From Pseudomonadota bacterium (GTDB lineage: Bacteria > Pseudomonadota > Alphaproteobacteria > Acetobacterales > Acetobacteraceae): a stretch of DNA of 64,000 nt. Below, one piece after another: positions 1 through 9,851 of the stretch. The DNA lies in the NCBI GenBank assembly GCA_021818505.1, contig JAKADX010000016.1, positions 1-64,000 of the forward strand. Direction: 5' to 3'. Position 1 is the first letter of the stretch; every line of letters starts with the position of its first letter. The notes below the pieces were generated by a model. It was not told where the DNA came from. It was given only the letters and a program-made list of their open reading frames with translations, and made no database searches. The position numbers and the translations under genes were made by a program.

Positions 1-564
<564 letters not shown>

Positions 565-593
565 GGCCGCGCGCCCGGTTTCGCCGATCAGGT

Positions 594-623
594 CGGCCCT
601 CTCCCGCAGTCGGAAGAGGGCCG
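594..623. terminator. Hairpin after glmS (12-bp stem, one mismatch)
   Basis: CGGCCCTCTCCC-gcagtc-GGAAGAGGGCCG, 30 bp after the glmS stop. Confidence 0.55.
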
Positions 624-648
624 GCATCCGCAGGGGACGTGCCGCCGA

Positions 649-1107
649 CTATTTTTCGGCCGGCGTCGCCATGTTCCACGTATCGGCCAGATATCGCCAC
701 TCTCCGCCGTCGCGGACGACGATAGCGAGATACGTGCCACCCATGCGCGTCGCGGCTGCGCCGTTCTCGCCAGGGATATCCCCGGTCCAGCTTCCCACAT
801 CGAGGACCATGTCCGAGCCGATCATTTTTGCGTCCGACATCGACATTTGCAGATTCGTCGCCTTGTTCTTCACAAATTCTTCGTAGAATTTTCGGATATT
901 TCCTTCACCCTTAATCGGCTGTGTGGCCCCTTGCGGAAGAAATGCGGCGTCCTTCAGGTAGAGTTTGGTCAGGGCAGCGGCATCGCCTGCATCGTAGGCC
1001 GCCTTCCATTTCTGGGTGACTTCCTGGGAGACGGACCGCGCGTCGTCGGCGAAGGCCGGCAGGGAAAAGGCAACCGCGAGGGCGGCGGCCATCATTGACG
1101 TTTTCAT
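649..1107 (-). CDS. Secreted NTF2-like / DUF4440 (SgcJ/EcaC-type) protein
   Basis: Signal peptide MKTSMMAAALAVAFSLPAFA; SNTF2-like pattern QKWKAAYDAGDAAALTKLYLKDAAFLPQG. Confidence 0.75.
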   Translation of the reverse strand: MKTSMMAAALAVAFSLPAFADDARSVSQEVTQKWKAAYDAGDAAALTKLYLKDAAFLPQGATQPIKGEGNIRKFYEEFVKNKATNLQMSMSDAKMIGSDMVLDVGSWTGDIPGENGAAATRMGGTYLAIVVRDGGEWRYLADTWNMATPAEK

Positions 1108-1429
1108 GGGCTTCCTCTTTTGCTGATTATTGGCTGACAGAACATTCAATTCCCGGTTCCAAATCGGGAATCTGCTCATACAACCCACTCGTACAGATTA
1201 GTTCATGTAGAAGCCCGCCATGAAATGTCCACGATTAAACATCCAATACACGGAATTCTGAGAGCATGATTTGCATTGCCATCTGTCACGCCCAGATGAC
1301 CCGCGAATACGATCTCTGGACGCCGGGCCGATTTGTGCGCCCGCGAGGCAAGGTCATGGTCCGCTCCGCCGGCTGACAGCCGCCCTGTGCTGGCCTATCT
1401 GTGGCGGGAACCGTCAGAGGAGGTCCGCC

Positions 1430-2908
1430 ATGCTGACCCAAGCCGCCCCGTTGCCCCTGCATGATGCCAGCCTGTTCCGTCAGACGAACTGCATCGACGG
1501 CAAATGGGTCGAGGCTGACAGCGGCCGCACCCTCACGGTGGTGAACCCGGCCACCGGCGAGGCGCTCGGCACGGTTCCCGCCATGTCGGCCGCGGAAACC
1601 CGCCGCGCCATCGAGGCCGCCAACCGCGCCCTGCCGGAGTGGCGTGCCCGCACGGCCAAGGAGCGTGCGGCAGTCCTGCGCAAGCTCTACGACCTGATGC
1701 TGGCCAACCAGGACGATCTCGCCGTCATCATGACCGCCGAGCAGGGCAAGCCGTTGGCCGAGAGCCGTGGCGAGATTCTCTACGCGGCCAGCTTCATCGA
1801 GTGGTTCGCCGAGGAGGGCAAGCGCGTCTATGGCGACGTGATCCCGCAGAACGCGCGCGGCCGGCGCATCATCGTGCAGAAGCAGCCGATCGGCGTGTTC
1901 GCCGCGATCACGCCGTGGAACTTCCCCGCCGCCATGATCACGCGCAAGACCGGCCCCGGCTGGGCCGCCGGCTGCACCGGCGTGATTCGACCCGCGAGCC
2001 AGACACCGTTTTCAGCCCTCGCGATCGCCGTGCTGGCCGAGCGCGCCGGGATGCCGCCGGGCGTGTGCAACGTCATCACCGGCCCATCGGGCGAGGTCGG
2101 CGGCGAACTCACCTCCAACCCGATCGTGCGCAAGCTGACCTTCACCGGCTCGACCGAGGTGGGTGCCAAGCTGCTCGCCCAATGCGCGCCGACCATCAAG
2201 AAGACCAGCATGGAACTGGGCGGCAACGCGCCGTTCATCGTGTTCGATGACGCCGATCTCGACGCGGCGGTGCAGGGCGCGATGTTGAGCAAGTACCGCA
2301 ACGCCGGCCAGACCTGCGTGTGCGCCAACCGCATCCTGGTGCAGGACGGCGTGTACGACGCCTTCGCCGACAAGCTGCTCGCCGCCGTCGCCAAGCTGAC
2401 GGTCGGCAACGGCATGCAGGACGGCGTGACGCAGGGGCCGCTGATCAATGCCGACGCGGTCCGCAAGGTCGAGGAGCACATCGCCGATGCGCAGGCCAAA
2501 GGCGCCAGGGTGATCGCCGGCGGCAAGCGCCATGCGCTCGGCGGCACGTTCTTCGAGCCGACAGTCCTGGTCAACGTGCCGCGCGACGCCGCGATCTTCC
2601 ACGAGGAGACGTTCGGCCCGGTGGCGCCGCTGTTCCGCTTCAAGACCGAGGAGGAGGCGGTGCGCATGGCCAACGACACCGAGTTCGGGCTTGCCGCCTA
2701 TTTCTACGCCCGCGACGTGGGGCGAATCTTCCGCGTCGCCGAGGCGCTGGAATACGGCATCGTCGGCATCAACGAGGGCATCATCTCCACCGAGGTGGCG
2801 CCGTTCGGCGGCGTGAAATCCTCTGGTCTCGGCCGCGAGGGATCGAAATACGGCATCGAGGACTATCTGGAGATCAAATACATGGCGCTCGGCGGCATCG
2901 GCACCTGA
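1430..2908 (+). CDS. gabD: NAD(P)-dependent succinate-semialdehyde dehydrogenase
   Basis: Aldehyde dehydrogenase motifs: ITPWNFPAAMITRK, FTGSTEVGAKL, MELGGNAPFIVFDDADLDAAV, NAGQTCVCANR. Confidence 0.9.
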   Translation: MLTQAAPLPLHDASLFRQTNCIDGKWVEADSGRTLTVVNPATGEALGTVPAMSAAETRRAIEAANRALPEWRARTAKERAAVLRKLYDLMLANQDDLAVIMTAEQGKPLAESRGEILYAASFIEWFAEEGKRVYGDVIPQNARGRRIIVQKQPIGVFAAITPWNFPAAMITRKTGPGWAAGCTGVIRPASQTPFSALAIAVLAERAGMPPGVCNVITGPSGEVGGELTSNPIVRKLTFTGSTEVGAKLLAQCAPTIKKTSMELGGNAPFIVFDDADLDAAVQGAMLSKYRNAGQTCVCANRILVQDGVYDAFADKLLAAVAKLTVGNGMQDGVTQGPLINADAVRKVEEHIADAQAKGARVIAGGKRHALGGTFFEPTVLVNVPRDAAIFHEETFGPVAPLFRFKTEEEAVRMANDTEFGLAAYFYARDVGRIFRVAEALEYGIVGINEGIISTEVAPFGGVKSSGLGREGSKYGIEDYLEIKYMALGGIGT

Positions 2909-2910
2909 GC

Positions 2911-4344
2911 GTGGCTTACGACTTCGATCTGTTCGTGATCGGCGGCGGCAGCGCGGGCGTGCGATGCGCCCGCATCGCCGCCGGCCACGGCGCGCGCGTC
3001 GGCATCGCGGAGGCGCGGTTCTGGGGCGGCACCTGCGTCAATGTCGGCTGCGTGCCGAAGAAACTGCTGGTGATGGCGGCGGAGTACGGCGCGACGGCGC
3101 AGGACGCGCGCGGCTTCGGCTGGGAGTTTCCGCCGCCGTCGCATGACTGGCCGACGCTGCTGGCCAACAAGGACCGCGAAATCGCGCGGCTCAACAGCAT
3201 CTATCGCCGCCTGCTCGACGGCGCGGGTGCCACTGTGTTCGAGGCGGCGGCGCGCTTCGTCGATCCGCACACGCTCGATGTCGGTGGCCTGCGCGTCAGT
3301 GCCGAGCGCATCGTCATCGCGGTCGGCGGCCGGCCGGTCGTGCCGGACTTTCCGGGCGGCGAGCTGTGCGTGATCTCCGACGAGGCCTTCTTCCTGCCCG
3401 AACGGCCGCGGCGCGTGACCATGATCGGCGGCGGCTACATTGCCGTCGAGTTCGCCGGCATCTTCGCCGGCCTGGGCAGCGAGGTCGATATCGTGCTGCG
3501 CCAGGACCTGCCGCTGCGCGGGTTCGATGAAGATCTGCGCGAGGCGATGGCCGAGGCGCTGGAGTCGGAGGGAATCCGCCTGCATCGCCGCTGCCATGTC
3601 CGCGCCGTGACGGCCGAGGGCGACGCGCGGCGCGTGCGGCTCGATGACGGGACGGAGATCGCGAGCGATCTGGTGTTCGCCGCGATCGGCCGCATTCCGA
3701 ACACCGACGGACTGGGACTGGCGCAGGCCGGGGTTGCCGTCAACGGCTTCGGCGCGGTCACGGTGGATGCCGCGCAGCGGACCAGCGTGCCGCAGATCTA
3801 CGCGATCGGCGACGTGACCGACCGGCTGAACCTGACGCCGGTGGCCACCGCCGAGGGCCACGCGCTCGCCGACGCGCTGTTCGGCCCGGGACCGCGGCAA
3901 TGGGCGATGGACCGGGTGGCGACGGCGGTGTTCTCCTCCCCCCCGCTGGCGACCGTGGGGCTGACCGAGCACGAAGCGGCGGCACGCGGGCCGGCGGACA
4001 TCTACCTCACGCGCTTCACGCCCATGCGCCACGCGCTGACCGGCCGTGCGCGGCGGACGTTGATGAAGCTGGTGGTCGATCAGCAGACCCAGGCGGTGCT
4101 CGGCGCGCACATGCTGGGCGATGATGCGCCCGAGATCATCCAGGGCCTGTCCATCGCCATCAACTGCGGTGCCACCAAGGCGGATTTCGACCGCACCGTC
4201 GGCATCCACCCGACCGCGGCGGAGGAGTTTGTCACGTTGCGCGCCCGCACCCGCGTCGCCGAAGGCCCGATGCCGGCAGCGCCGGCGGAGACCGTGATGA
4301 CGCCGGCCGAGATCGGCGCCGCCGAGGCCGGGGTGGGCGGCTGA
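2911..4344 (+). CDS. gor: Glutathione-disulfide reductase (GTG start)
   Basis: FAD GGGSAGVRCAR, redox-active GGTCVNVGCVPKK, IGGGYIAVEFAGIFAGLGSEV, C-terminal TVGIHPTAAEEFVTL. Confidence 0.93.
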   Translation: MAYDFDLFVIGGGSAGVRCARIAAGHGARVGIAEARFWGGTCVNVGCVPKKLLVMAAEYGATAQDARGFGWEFPPPSHDWPTLLANKDREIARLNSIYRRLLDGAGATVFEAAARFVDPHTLDVGGLRVSAERIVIAVGGRPVVPDFPGGELCVISDEAFFLPERPRRVTMIGGGYIAVEFAGIFAGLGSEVDIVLRQDLPLRGFDEDLREAMAEALESEGIRLHRRCHVRAVTAEGDARRVRLDDGTEIASDLVFAAIGRIPNTDGLGLAQAGVAVNGFGAVTVDAAQRTSVPQIYAIGDVTDRLNLTPVATAEGHALADALFGPGPRQWAMDRVATAVFSSPPLATVGLTEHEAAARGPADIYLTRFTPMRHALTGRARRTLMKLVVDQQTQAVLGAHMLGDDAPEIIQGLSIAINCGATKADFDRTVGIHPTAAEEFVTLRARTRVAEGPMPAAPAETVMTPAEIGAAEAGVGG

Positions 4345-4415
4345 GGCGCCGTGGTAGCCAACCGGCCGAAATCGGGGGATAAGGCGCGACCCTCTGACCC
4401 CTTGAGCACAGCGTG

Positions 4416-5804
4416 ATGATGTCTGCCCCCTGGACCCCCGACTCCTGGCGCGCCCGCCCGATCTCCCAGGTGCCTGCCTATCCCGATCCGGCGCGGCTGG
4501 CGGCGGTGGAGGCGAAGCTGCGGCGTTATCCGCCGCTGGTGTTCGCCGGCGAGGCGCGGCGGCTCAAGGCCGCGCTGGCGCAGGTCGCCGACGGCCGCGC
4601 CTTCATCCTGCAGGGCGGAGACTGCGCCGAGAGTTTCGGCGACTTCACCGCCAACATTATCCGCGATACCTTTCGCGTGCTGCTGCAGATGGCCGTCGTG
4701 CTGACCTTCGGCGCCAGCGTGCCGGTGGTGAAGATGGGCCGCATGGCCGGGCAGTTCGCCAAGCCGCGTTCCTCCGACAGCGAGACGCAGGACGGCGAGA
4801 CGCTGCCGAGCTATCGCGGCGACATCATCAATGGGCCGGAATTCACGTCGGAGGCGCGCATCCCCGATCCGGCGCGCATGGAGACGGCGTATTTCCAGTC
4901 CGCCGGCACGCTCAACCTGCTCCGCGCGTTCGCCACCGGCGGCTACGCCGATCTGCACGAGGTGCATCGCTGGAACCTCGGATTCATCGCACGCTCGCCG
5001 ATGGCCGACCGCTATCGCGACCTCGCCGCGCGCATCGACGAGACGCTGGGCTTCATGGCCGCCTGCGGCATGACCAGCGCCACCACGCCGCAGATCCGCG
5101 AGACCGATTTCTTCACCAGCCACGAGGCGTTGCTGCTGCCCTATGAGCAGGCGCTGACGCGCGTCGATTCGACGACCGGCGACTGGTACGCCTGCTCGGC
5201 GCATTTCCTCTGGATCGGCGATCGCACCCGCCAGCCGGACGGCGCGCATGTCGAGTTCCTGCGCGGCGTGAACAACCCGATCGGGCTGAAGGTCGGACCG
5301 AGCACGAGTGCCGATGACCTGCTGCGCCTGATCGACGCGCTCAACCCGCAGGACGAGCCGGGGCGGCTGACACTCATCAGCCGCATGGGGGCCGACAAGG
5401 TTGGCCGCCTGCTGCCGCCGCTGCTGCGCGCGGTGCGCCGCGAGGGGCGGCGCGTGCTGTGGCTGTGCGACCCGATGCACGGCAACACCATCTCCACCGC
5501 CGCGCGGCTCAAGACGCGCAGCTTCGATGCGATTCTCGCCGAGGTGCGCGGGTTCTTCGACGCCCATGCCGAGGAAGGCACCTGGGCCGGCGGCGTGCAT
5601 GTCGAGATGACCGGGCGCGACGTGACCGAATGTGTCGGCGGCGCGCACCGGCTGACGGAGGCCGATCTCGCGCGCAGCTATGAGACCTTCTGCGACCCGC
5701 GGCTGAATGCCGAGCAGTCGCTGGAACTCGCGTTCCTGGTTGCCGAGGAATTGAAGGCGCGGCGGCAGCCCGCGCACGAGATGCCGGCGGTGGCGGCGCA
5801 GTAG
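4416..5804 (+). CDS. Class II (plant-type) 3-deoxy-7-phosphoheptulonate synthase
   Basis: [56 protein letters not shown]. Confidence 0.95.
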   Translation: MMSAPWTPDSWRARPISQVPAYPDPARLAAVEAKLRRYPPLVFAGEARRLKAALAQVADGRAFILQGGDCAESFGDFTANIIRDTFRVLLQMAVVLTFGASVPVVKMGRMAGQFAKPRSSDSETQDGETLPSYRGDIINGPEFTSEARIPDPARMETAYFQSAGTLNLLRAFATGGYADLHEVHRWNLGFIARSPMADRYRDLAARIDETLGFMAACGMTSATTPQIRETDFFTSHEALLLPYEQALTRVDSTTGDWYACSAHFLWIGDRTRQPDGAHVEFLRGVNNPIGLKVGPSTSADDLLRLIDALNPQDEPGRLTLISRMGADKVGRLLPPLLRAVRREGRRVLWLCDPMHGNTISTAARLKTRSFDAILAEVRGFFDAHAEEGTWAGGVHVEMTGRDVTECVGGAHRLTEADLARSYETFCDPRLNAEQSLELAFLVAEELKARRQPAHEMPAVAAQ

Positions 5805-5806
5805 CG

Positions 5807-6967
5807 ATGAGCGGGAGTGACGCCGCGTCCGACGATCTCGGCCGCGACATCGCCGCCCGCACCGACGTGTATTTCAACCGCACGCGTCAGGTGGTGATGC
5901 GCTTCGGCGACAAGCGCGTCACTTACGCCGTATTCCTCCGCCGCCCCGTCATCTCCGCCCCGCGCCTGGCGCTGGAGTGGCTCCAGCGCGTCGCGGCCGC
6001 GCGTGCGACCGAATTCGACATCGACCTGGTGCAGCCGGAGGGGGTGTGGACCGGCGCCGGCGAGCCGATTGCCTACATCACCGGCAGCCTGATGCACCTG
6101 GCGGACCTGGAAACCATCCTGCTGCAAAAGCTCGGTCCGGCCTGTGTCGCCGCGCACAACGCCTACCAGATGTCGATGGCGCTGCCGAAGATCGCCTTTC
6201 TGGCGATGGACGCGCGCCACTGCGCCGGGGCGGAGATGCAGGACATGATGGCCTATGCCGCCAGCGTCGGCAGTGCTGCGGCGCAGCGGGAGGGCGCGGT
6301 CGGCTTCGTCGGCAACGCCAATGACGGCACGGCGCACTGGTTCGGCGCCGCGGCCGGGCGCGGCACCATGCCGCACGCGCTCATTGGCTATGCGGGATCG
6401 ACGGTCCGCGCCGCCGAGATGTTCCGGGAGACTTTCCCGGACGAGCCGCTCACGGTGCTGACAGACTATTTCGGGCGCGAGATCGGCGATGGGCTGGCCG
6501 TCTGCCGCCGCTTTCCCGACCTCGCGGCGTCCGGGCGGCTCTCGGTGCGCCTCGATACGCATGGCGGGCGGTTCCTGGAGGGGCTGGATCCGGCGGAGAG
6601 CTACGCGGTGCTGGAGCGGCACGCGCCGGGCGCCATCCGCCGCTACCGCAGTGAGACCGAGCTTCGCTACCTGGTGGGCACCGGCGTCTCCGCCGCCGCA
6701 ATCTGGCGCATGCGCGAGGTGCTGGACGAGGCCGGATTTTCCACCGTGCGGATCGTGGTGAGTTCAGGTTTCAACGTCGAGAAATGCCGTGTCATGGCCG
6801 ATGCCCGCGCGCCCATCGACCTGGTCGGCACCGGCAGCTTCCTGCCTGATCTGTGGAGCGAAACCTACGCCACCGCCGACATCGTCGCCTATGACGGGAT
6901 GCCGATGGTCAAGGTCGGGCGCGAGTTCCTGCTGCGGCGCAACGGCGAGCGGCGGCGCGGCGGCTGA
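5807..6967 (+). CDS. pncB: Nicotinate phosphoribosyltransferase
   Basis: NAPRTase-like TDVYFNRTRQVV, LVGTGSFLPD, VKVGRE; strongly suggestive overall sequence. Confidence 0.8.
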   Translation: MSGSDAASDDLGRDIAARTDVYFNRTRQVVMRFGDKRVTYAVFLRRPVISAPRLALEWLQRVAAARATEFDIDLVQPEGVWTGAGEPIAYITGSLMHLADLETILLQKLGPACVAAHNAYQMSMALPKIAFLAMDARHCAGAEMQDMMAYAASVGSAAAQREGAVGFVGNANDGTAHWFGAAAGRGTMPHALIGYAGSTVRAAEMFRETFPDEPLTVLTDYFGREIGDGLAVCRRFPDLAASGRLSVRLDTHGGRFLEGLDPAESYAVLERHAPGAIRRYRSETELRYLVGTGVSAAAIWRMREVLDEAGFSTVRIVVSSGFNVEKCRVMADARAPIDLVGTGSFLPDLWSETYATADIVAYDGMPMVKVGREFLLRRNGERRRGG

Positions 6968-6988
6968 TTGCGCGGCGCGTACAGCAAA

Positions 6989-7015
6989 GCGCCGGACGGG
7001 AAACCCGTCCGGCGC
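6989..7015. terminator. Perfect 12-bp hairpin between convergent genes
   Basis: GCGCCGGACGGG-aaa-CCCGTCCGGCGC; on the minus strand it is followed by TTTG, so it probably terminates the repeat gene. Confidence 0.75.
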
Positions 7016-7049
7016 GGTGAGTCTGAGCCGTCGGCGTGATCGCCCGCGA

Positions 7050-7973
7050 TCACTCGCAAGCGGAGGCCGCGGCGAACTGCGGAGCCAGCGCGGCACCGCT
7101 GTCGCTGCCACGGGCGGCAAGCTGAGCCGTGGCGGCCGCGCCGCTGACCTGGCCACGCGCGGCGAGCTGCGCGTCGGTGGATTCGCCGGTGACCTGACCG
7201 CGCGCGGCGAGCTGCGCGTCAGTGGATTCGCCGGTGACCTGACCGCGCGCCGCGAGCTGCGCGTCGGTCGATTCGCCGGTGACCTGACCGCGTGCCGCGA
7301 GCTGCGCGTCGGTGGACTCACCGGTGACCTGACCGCGTGCCGCGAGCTGGGCCGCGCCGGTGTCCTGACCACGGGCGGCAAGCTGGGCCGCGCCGGCGGC
7401 GTTGCCACGCGCGGCGAGCTGTGCCTCGGTGGATTCGCCGGTGACCTGGCCGCGTGCGGCGAGCTGCGCGTCGGTCGATTCGCCGGTGACCTGGCCGCGC
7501 GCCGCGAGCTGCGCGTCGGTGGACTCACCGGTGACCTGACCGCGTGCGGCGAGCTGCGCGTCGGTGGATTCGCCGGTGACCTGGCCGCGTGCCGCGAGCT
7601 GGGCTGCGCCGGTGTCCTGACCACGGGCGGCAAGCTGGGCCGCGCCGGCGGCGTTGCCGCGTGCGGCGAGCTGGGCCTCGGTCGATTGGCCGGTGACCTG
7701 GCCGCGTGCGGCAAGCTGGGCCGCGCCGGTGTCCTTGCCACGTGCGGCAAGCTGCGCCGCGCCGGCGGCGTTACCGCGTGCGGCGAGCTGCGCCTCAGTG
7801 GACTGGCCGGTGACTTGGCCGCGTGCGGCAAGCTCGGCCGCGCCGCTGGCATTGCCGCGCGCCGCCTGTTGCATCGGCGTGCAGGGCTTCAGGCCGCTGG
7901 CGTCCTGCGCGAACGCGCCGGCAGACACCAGCAGCGCGGCGGCGGCGCTTGCGGCCAGGAAACTGAGCTTCAT
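7050..7973 (-). CDS. Predicted secreted tandem-repeat protein (QLAARG 12/15-residue repeats)
   Basis: Signal peptide MKLSFLAASAAAALLVSAGAFAQ, then 19 consecutive repeat units; third-position variation in this frame (see findings). Confidence 0.8.
   Translation of the reverse strand: MKLSFLAASAAAALLVSAGAFAQDASGLKPCTPMQQAARGNASGAAELAARGQVTGQSTEAQLAARGNAAGAAQLAARGKDTGAAQLAARGQVTGQSTEAQLAARGNAAGAAQLAARGQDTGAAQLAARGQVTGESTDAQLAARGQVTGESTDAQLAARGQVTGESTDAQLAARGQVTGESTEAQLAARGNAAGAAQLAARGQDTGAAQLAARGQVTGESTDAQLAARGQVTGESTDAQLAARGQVTGESTDAQLAARGQVTGESTDAQLAARGQVSGAAATAQLAARGSDSGAALAPQFAAASACE
7077..7871. repeat. Tandem coding repeats of 45 bp and 36 bp
   Basis: Twelve 15-aa and seven 12-aa units counted directly in the translation. 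Confidence 0.9.
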
Positions 7974-8220
7974 GGTGACGTTCTCCGTGGGGATGAGTAT
8001 GCGCTTTAGGTTCGACGTGCCGGCCCAGCTTTCAAGCCCCGACCCCCCGGCCGTTCATCCGGGGTGAGGGGTGAGCCGATGCACAAGGGTCTCGGCACCA
8101 ACAACAGCGTTACGCAGCAGGGCGTTGTCTGGATGCAGCCGCACCCGACGCAGAGCGGACATGCACGTTTCCCGCGCCCGTCGGTGACGCTGCCACGCCG
8201 GCATTCCCGTGGGCGGCGCC

Positions 8221-9705
8221 TCAGCCCGGCGAGACGCGCAGCGCGATCCACTTCGGACCAGGAAACTTGCTGCCCTTTTCCGCCGCGCTTTTCGGCAGAA
8301 TCAGAAACATCGCGAACTTGCGGTGCGCCGCGCGCGCCCGGTCGATCTGTTCCTGGAGATCCGAGGCGCTGGCGATCGACCGATCATCGATTCGCAGGAT
8401 CAAATCACCCGCCTGCAGCCCGCGCCGCGCCGCCTCGGCGTCCTTGCGGATGCTGTTGACCATGACAGCCTGCATGTCTTTTGTGTTAGCAGGAAATGAA
8501 TTCTTTGACAGGAAATCGGCGGGCGGCGGTTGCACGCTGATGCCCAGGTCAGGCGGGATGACCCAGCGAGGCTCGGCCGCTTTGGTCGGCGCATCCCTCT
8601 CCTCCCACTGCATTTTCGGCCATTCGGCGAGCGTCACGGGCAGATCGAGCTGCTGGCCGTCGCGCAGCAGCGTGATCGTGGTCTTCTCGCCCGGCGGACT
8701 GGCCGCGATCAGGCGCAGCAGGGCGCGATCGTCGCTGGGGACCTGCTCGCCGAAGCGCAGGATCACATCGCCGATCCGCACGCCGGCGGCGGCGGCCGGG
8801 CCGCCCGCCACCACCCAGGCGACGATCGAGCCGTCGGGCTGCGCCATGCCCAGTGCCGCTGCCATCTCCGGGGTCAGGGATTGAATTTTCACGCCGAGCC
8901 ATGCGGGGCGCACCCAGCCGTAATGCAGCAGCCGCTCGATGGCGAAATGCGCGTCGTTGGAGGGAATGGCGAAGCCCAGGCCGGCCGAGGCGCTTGTGGG
9001 CGAGATCAGGGCGGTGTTGATGCCGATCACCTCGCCCTTGAGGTTGAACAGCGGCCCGCCGGAGTTGCCGTGGTTGATCGGCGCGTCGGTCTGGATGAAA
9101 TCGTCGTAGGGCGTGTCCATCAGATTGCGATTGAGCGCGCTGACGATCCCCGCCGTCACCGACAGGCCGACGCCGAGCGGGTTGCCGATCGCCAGCACCG
9201 GATCGCCGATCTGCACCTTGCCGCTGTTGCCCCACCGGACGGCGACGAGCGGATGGCCGGTATTGACCTTCAGGATGGCGATGTCGATGAGCCGCGCGGC
9301 GTTCAGCACCTCGGCGCTCGCGCGCGAGCCGTCGGCGAAGGTCACGAAGATTTCGTAGGCGCCATCGACGACATGCCAGTTGGTGACGATGACGCCGTCC
9401 GGCTGCACGACGAATCCCGACCCGGCATTCACGCGGATCTGGAATTGCTGACGCTCGTCAGCGGCCGCGGTGTCCATCGCATCGGAGGTCGGAGCGGGGA
9501 CCTGCGCGCGGGCGGTGATGTTGACGACGCTGGGGAGCAGGTTTTTCACCAGGTCAGCCTGGCTGAACATCATGCTCTGCATCATCATCATCGGCGCCGG
9601 CTGCTGCGCGCGCGCCGAGAGCGTCCCGGCCAGCACCACCCCTGCCAGCAGTGCCGCTGCCGCGGCGATCCTGCCGCAAGCAGCCGATAGCCTGACGTTG
9701 CGCAT
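8221..9705 (-). CDS. HtrA/Deg-type periplasmic serine protease with PDZ domains
   Basis: Triad contexts IVTNWHVVDGA, LIDIAILKV, INHGNSGGPLFN; PDZ-like GVRIGDVILRFGEQV and GLQAGDLILRIDD; N-terminal signal peptide. Confidence 0.93.
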   Translation of the reverse strand: MRNVRLSAACGRIAAAAALLAGVVLAGTLSARAQQPAPMMMMQSMMFSQADLVKNLLPSVVNITARAQVPAPTSDAMDTAAADERQQFQIRVNAGSGFVVQPDGVIVTNWHVVDGAYEIFVTFADGSRASAEVLNAARLIDIAILKVNTGHPLVAVRWGNSGKVQIGDPVLAIGNPLGVGLSVTAGIVSALNRNLMDTPYDDFIQTDAPINHGNSGGPLFNLKGEVIGINTALISPTSASAGLGFAIPSNDAHFAIERLLHYGWVRPAWLGVKIQSLTPEMAAALGMAQPDGSIVAWVVAGGPAAAAGVRIGDVILRFGEQVPSDDRALLRLIAASPPGEKTTITLLRDGQQLDLPVTLAEWPKMQWEERDAPTKAAEPRWVIPPDLGISVQPPPADFLSKNSFPANTKDMQAVMVNSIRKDAEAARRGLQAGDLILRIDDRSIASASDLQEQIDRARAAHRKFAMFLILPKSAAEKGSKFPGPKWIALRVSPG

Positions 9706-9851
9706 GACTCCTCCAACCGTGCCTGGATGCGGCATATGGTTCCGCAGCAGCCAAGGATAAATGCCAAGTTGCCGGACCGCCACCGGGCGGGCGTCCAGGG
9801 GGCCGGCCGGGCAAGATTGATCGGCCCGGCCTCTGCCCCTAGCTTCGCGGC

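Noticed and set aside
4080-5777. 565-aa minus-strand ORF
   Set aside because: Antisense shadow of class II DAHP synthase; composition Arg/His/Gln-rich with no domain.
7077-7871. CRISPR-like array because of regular short repeats
   Set aside because: Repeats are contiguous with no unique spacers and encode an in-frame protein; no cas genes nearby.
6789-8009. 406-aa plus-strand ORF through the repeat region (and a 362-aa minus-strand alternative frame)
   Set aside because: Open only because repeat length is a multiple of three in GC-rich DNA; variation is nonsynonymous in the plus frame and the minus-frame product has a signal peptide.
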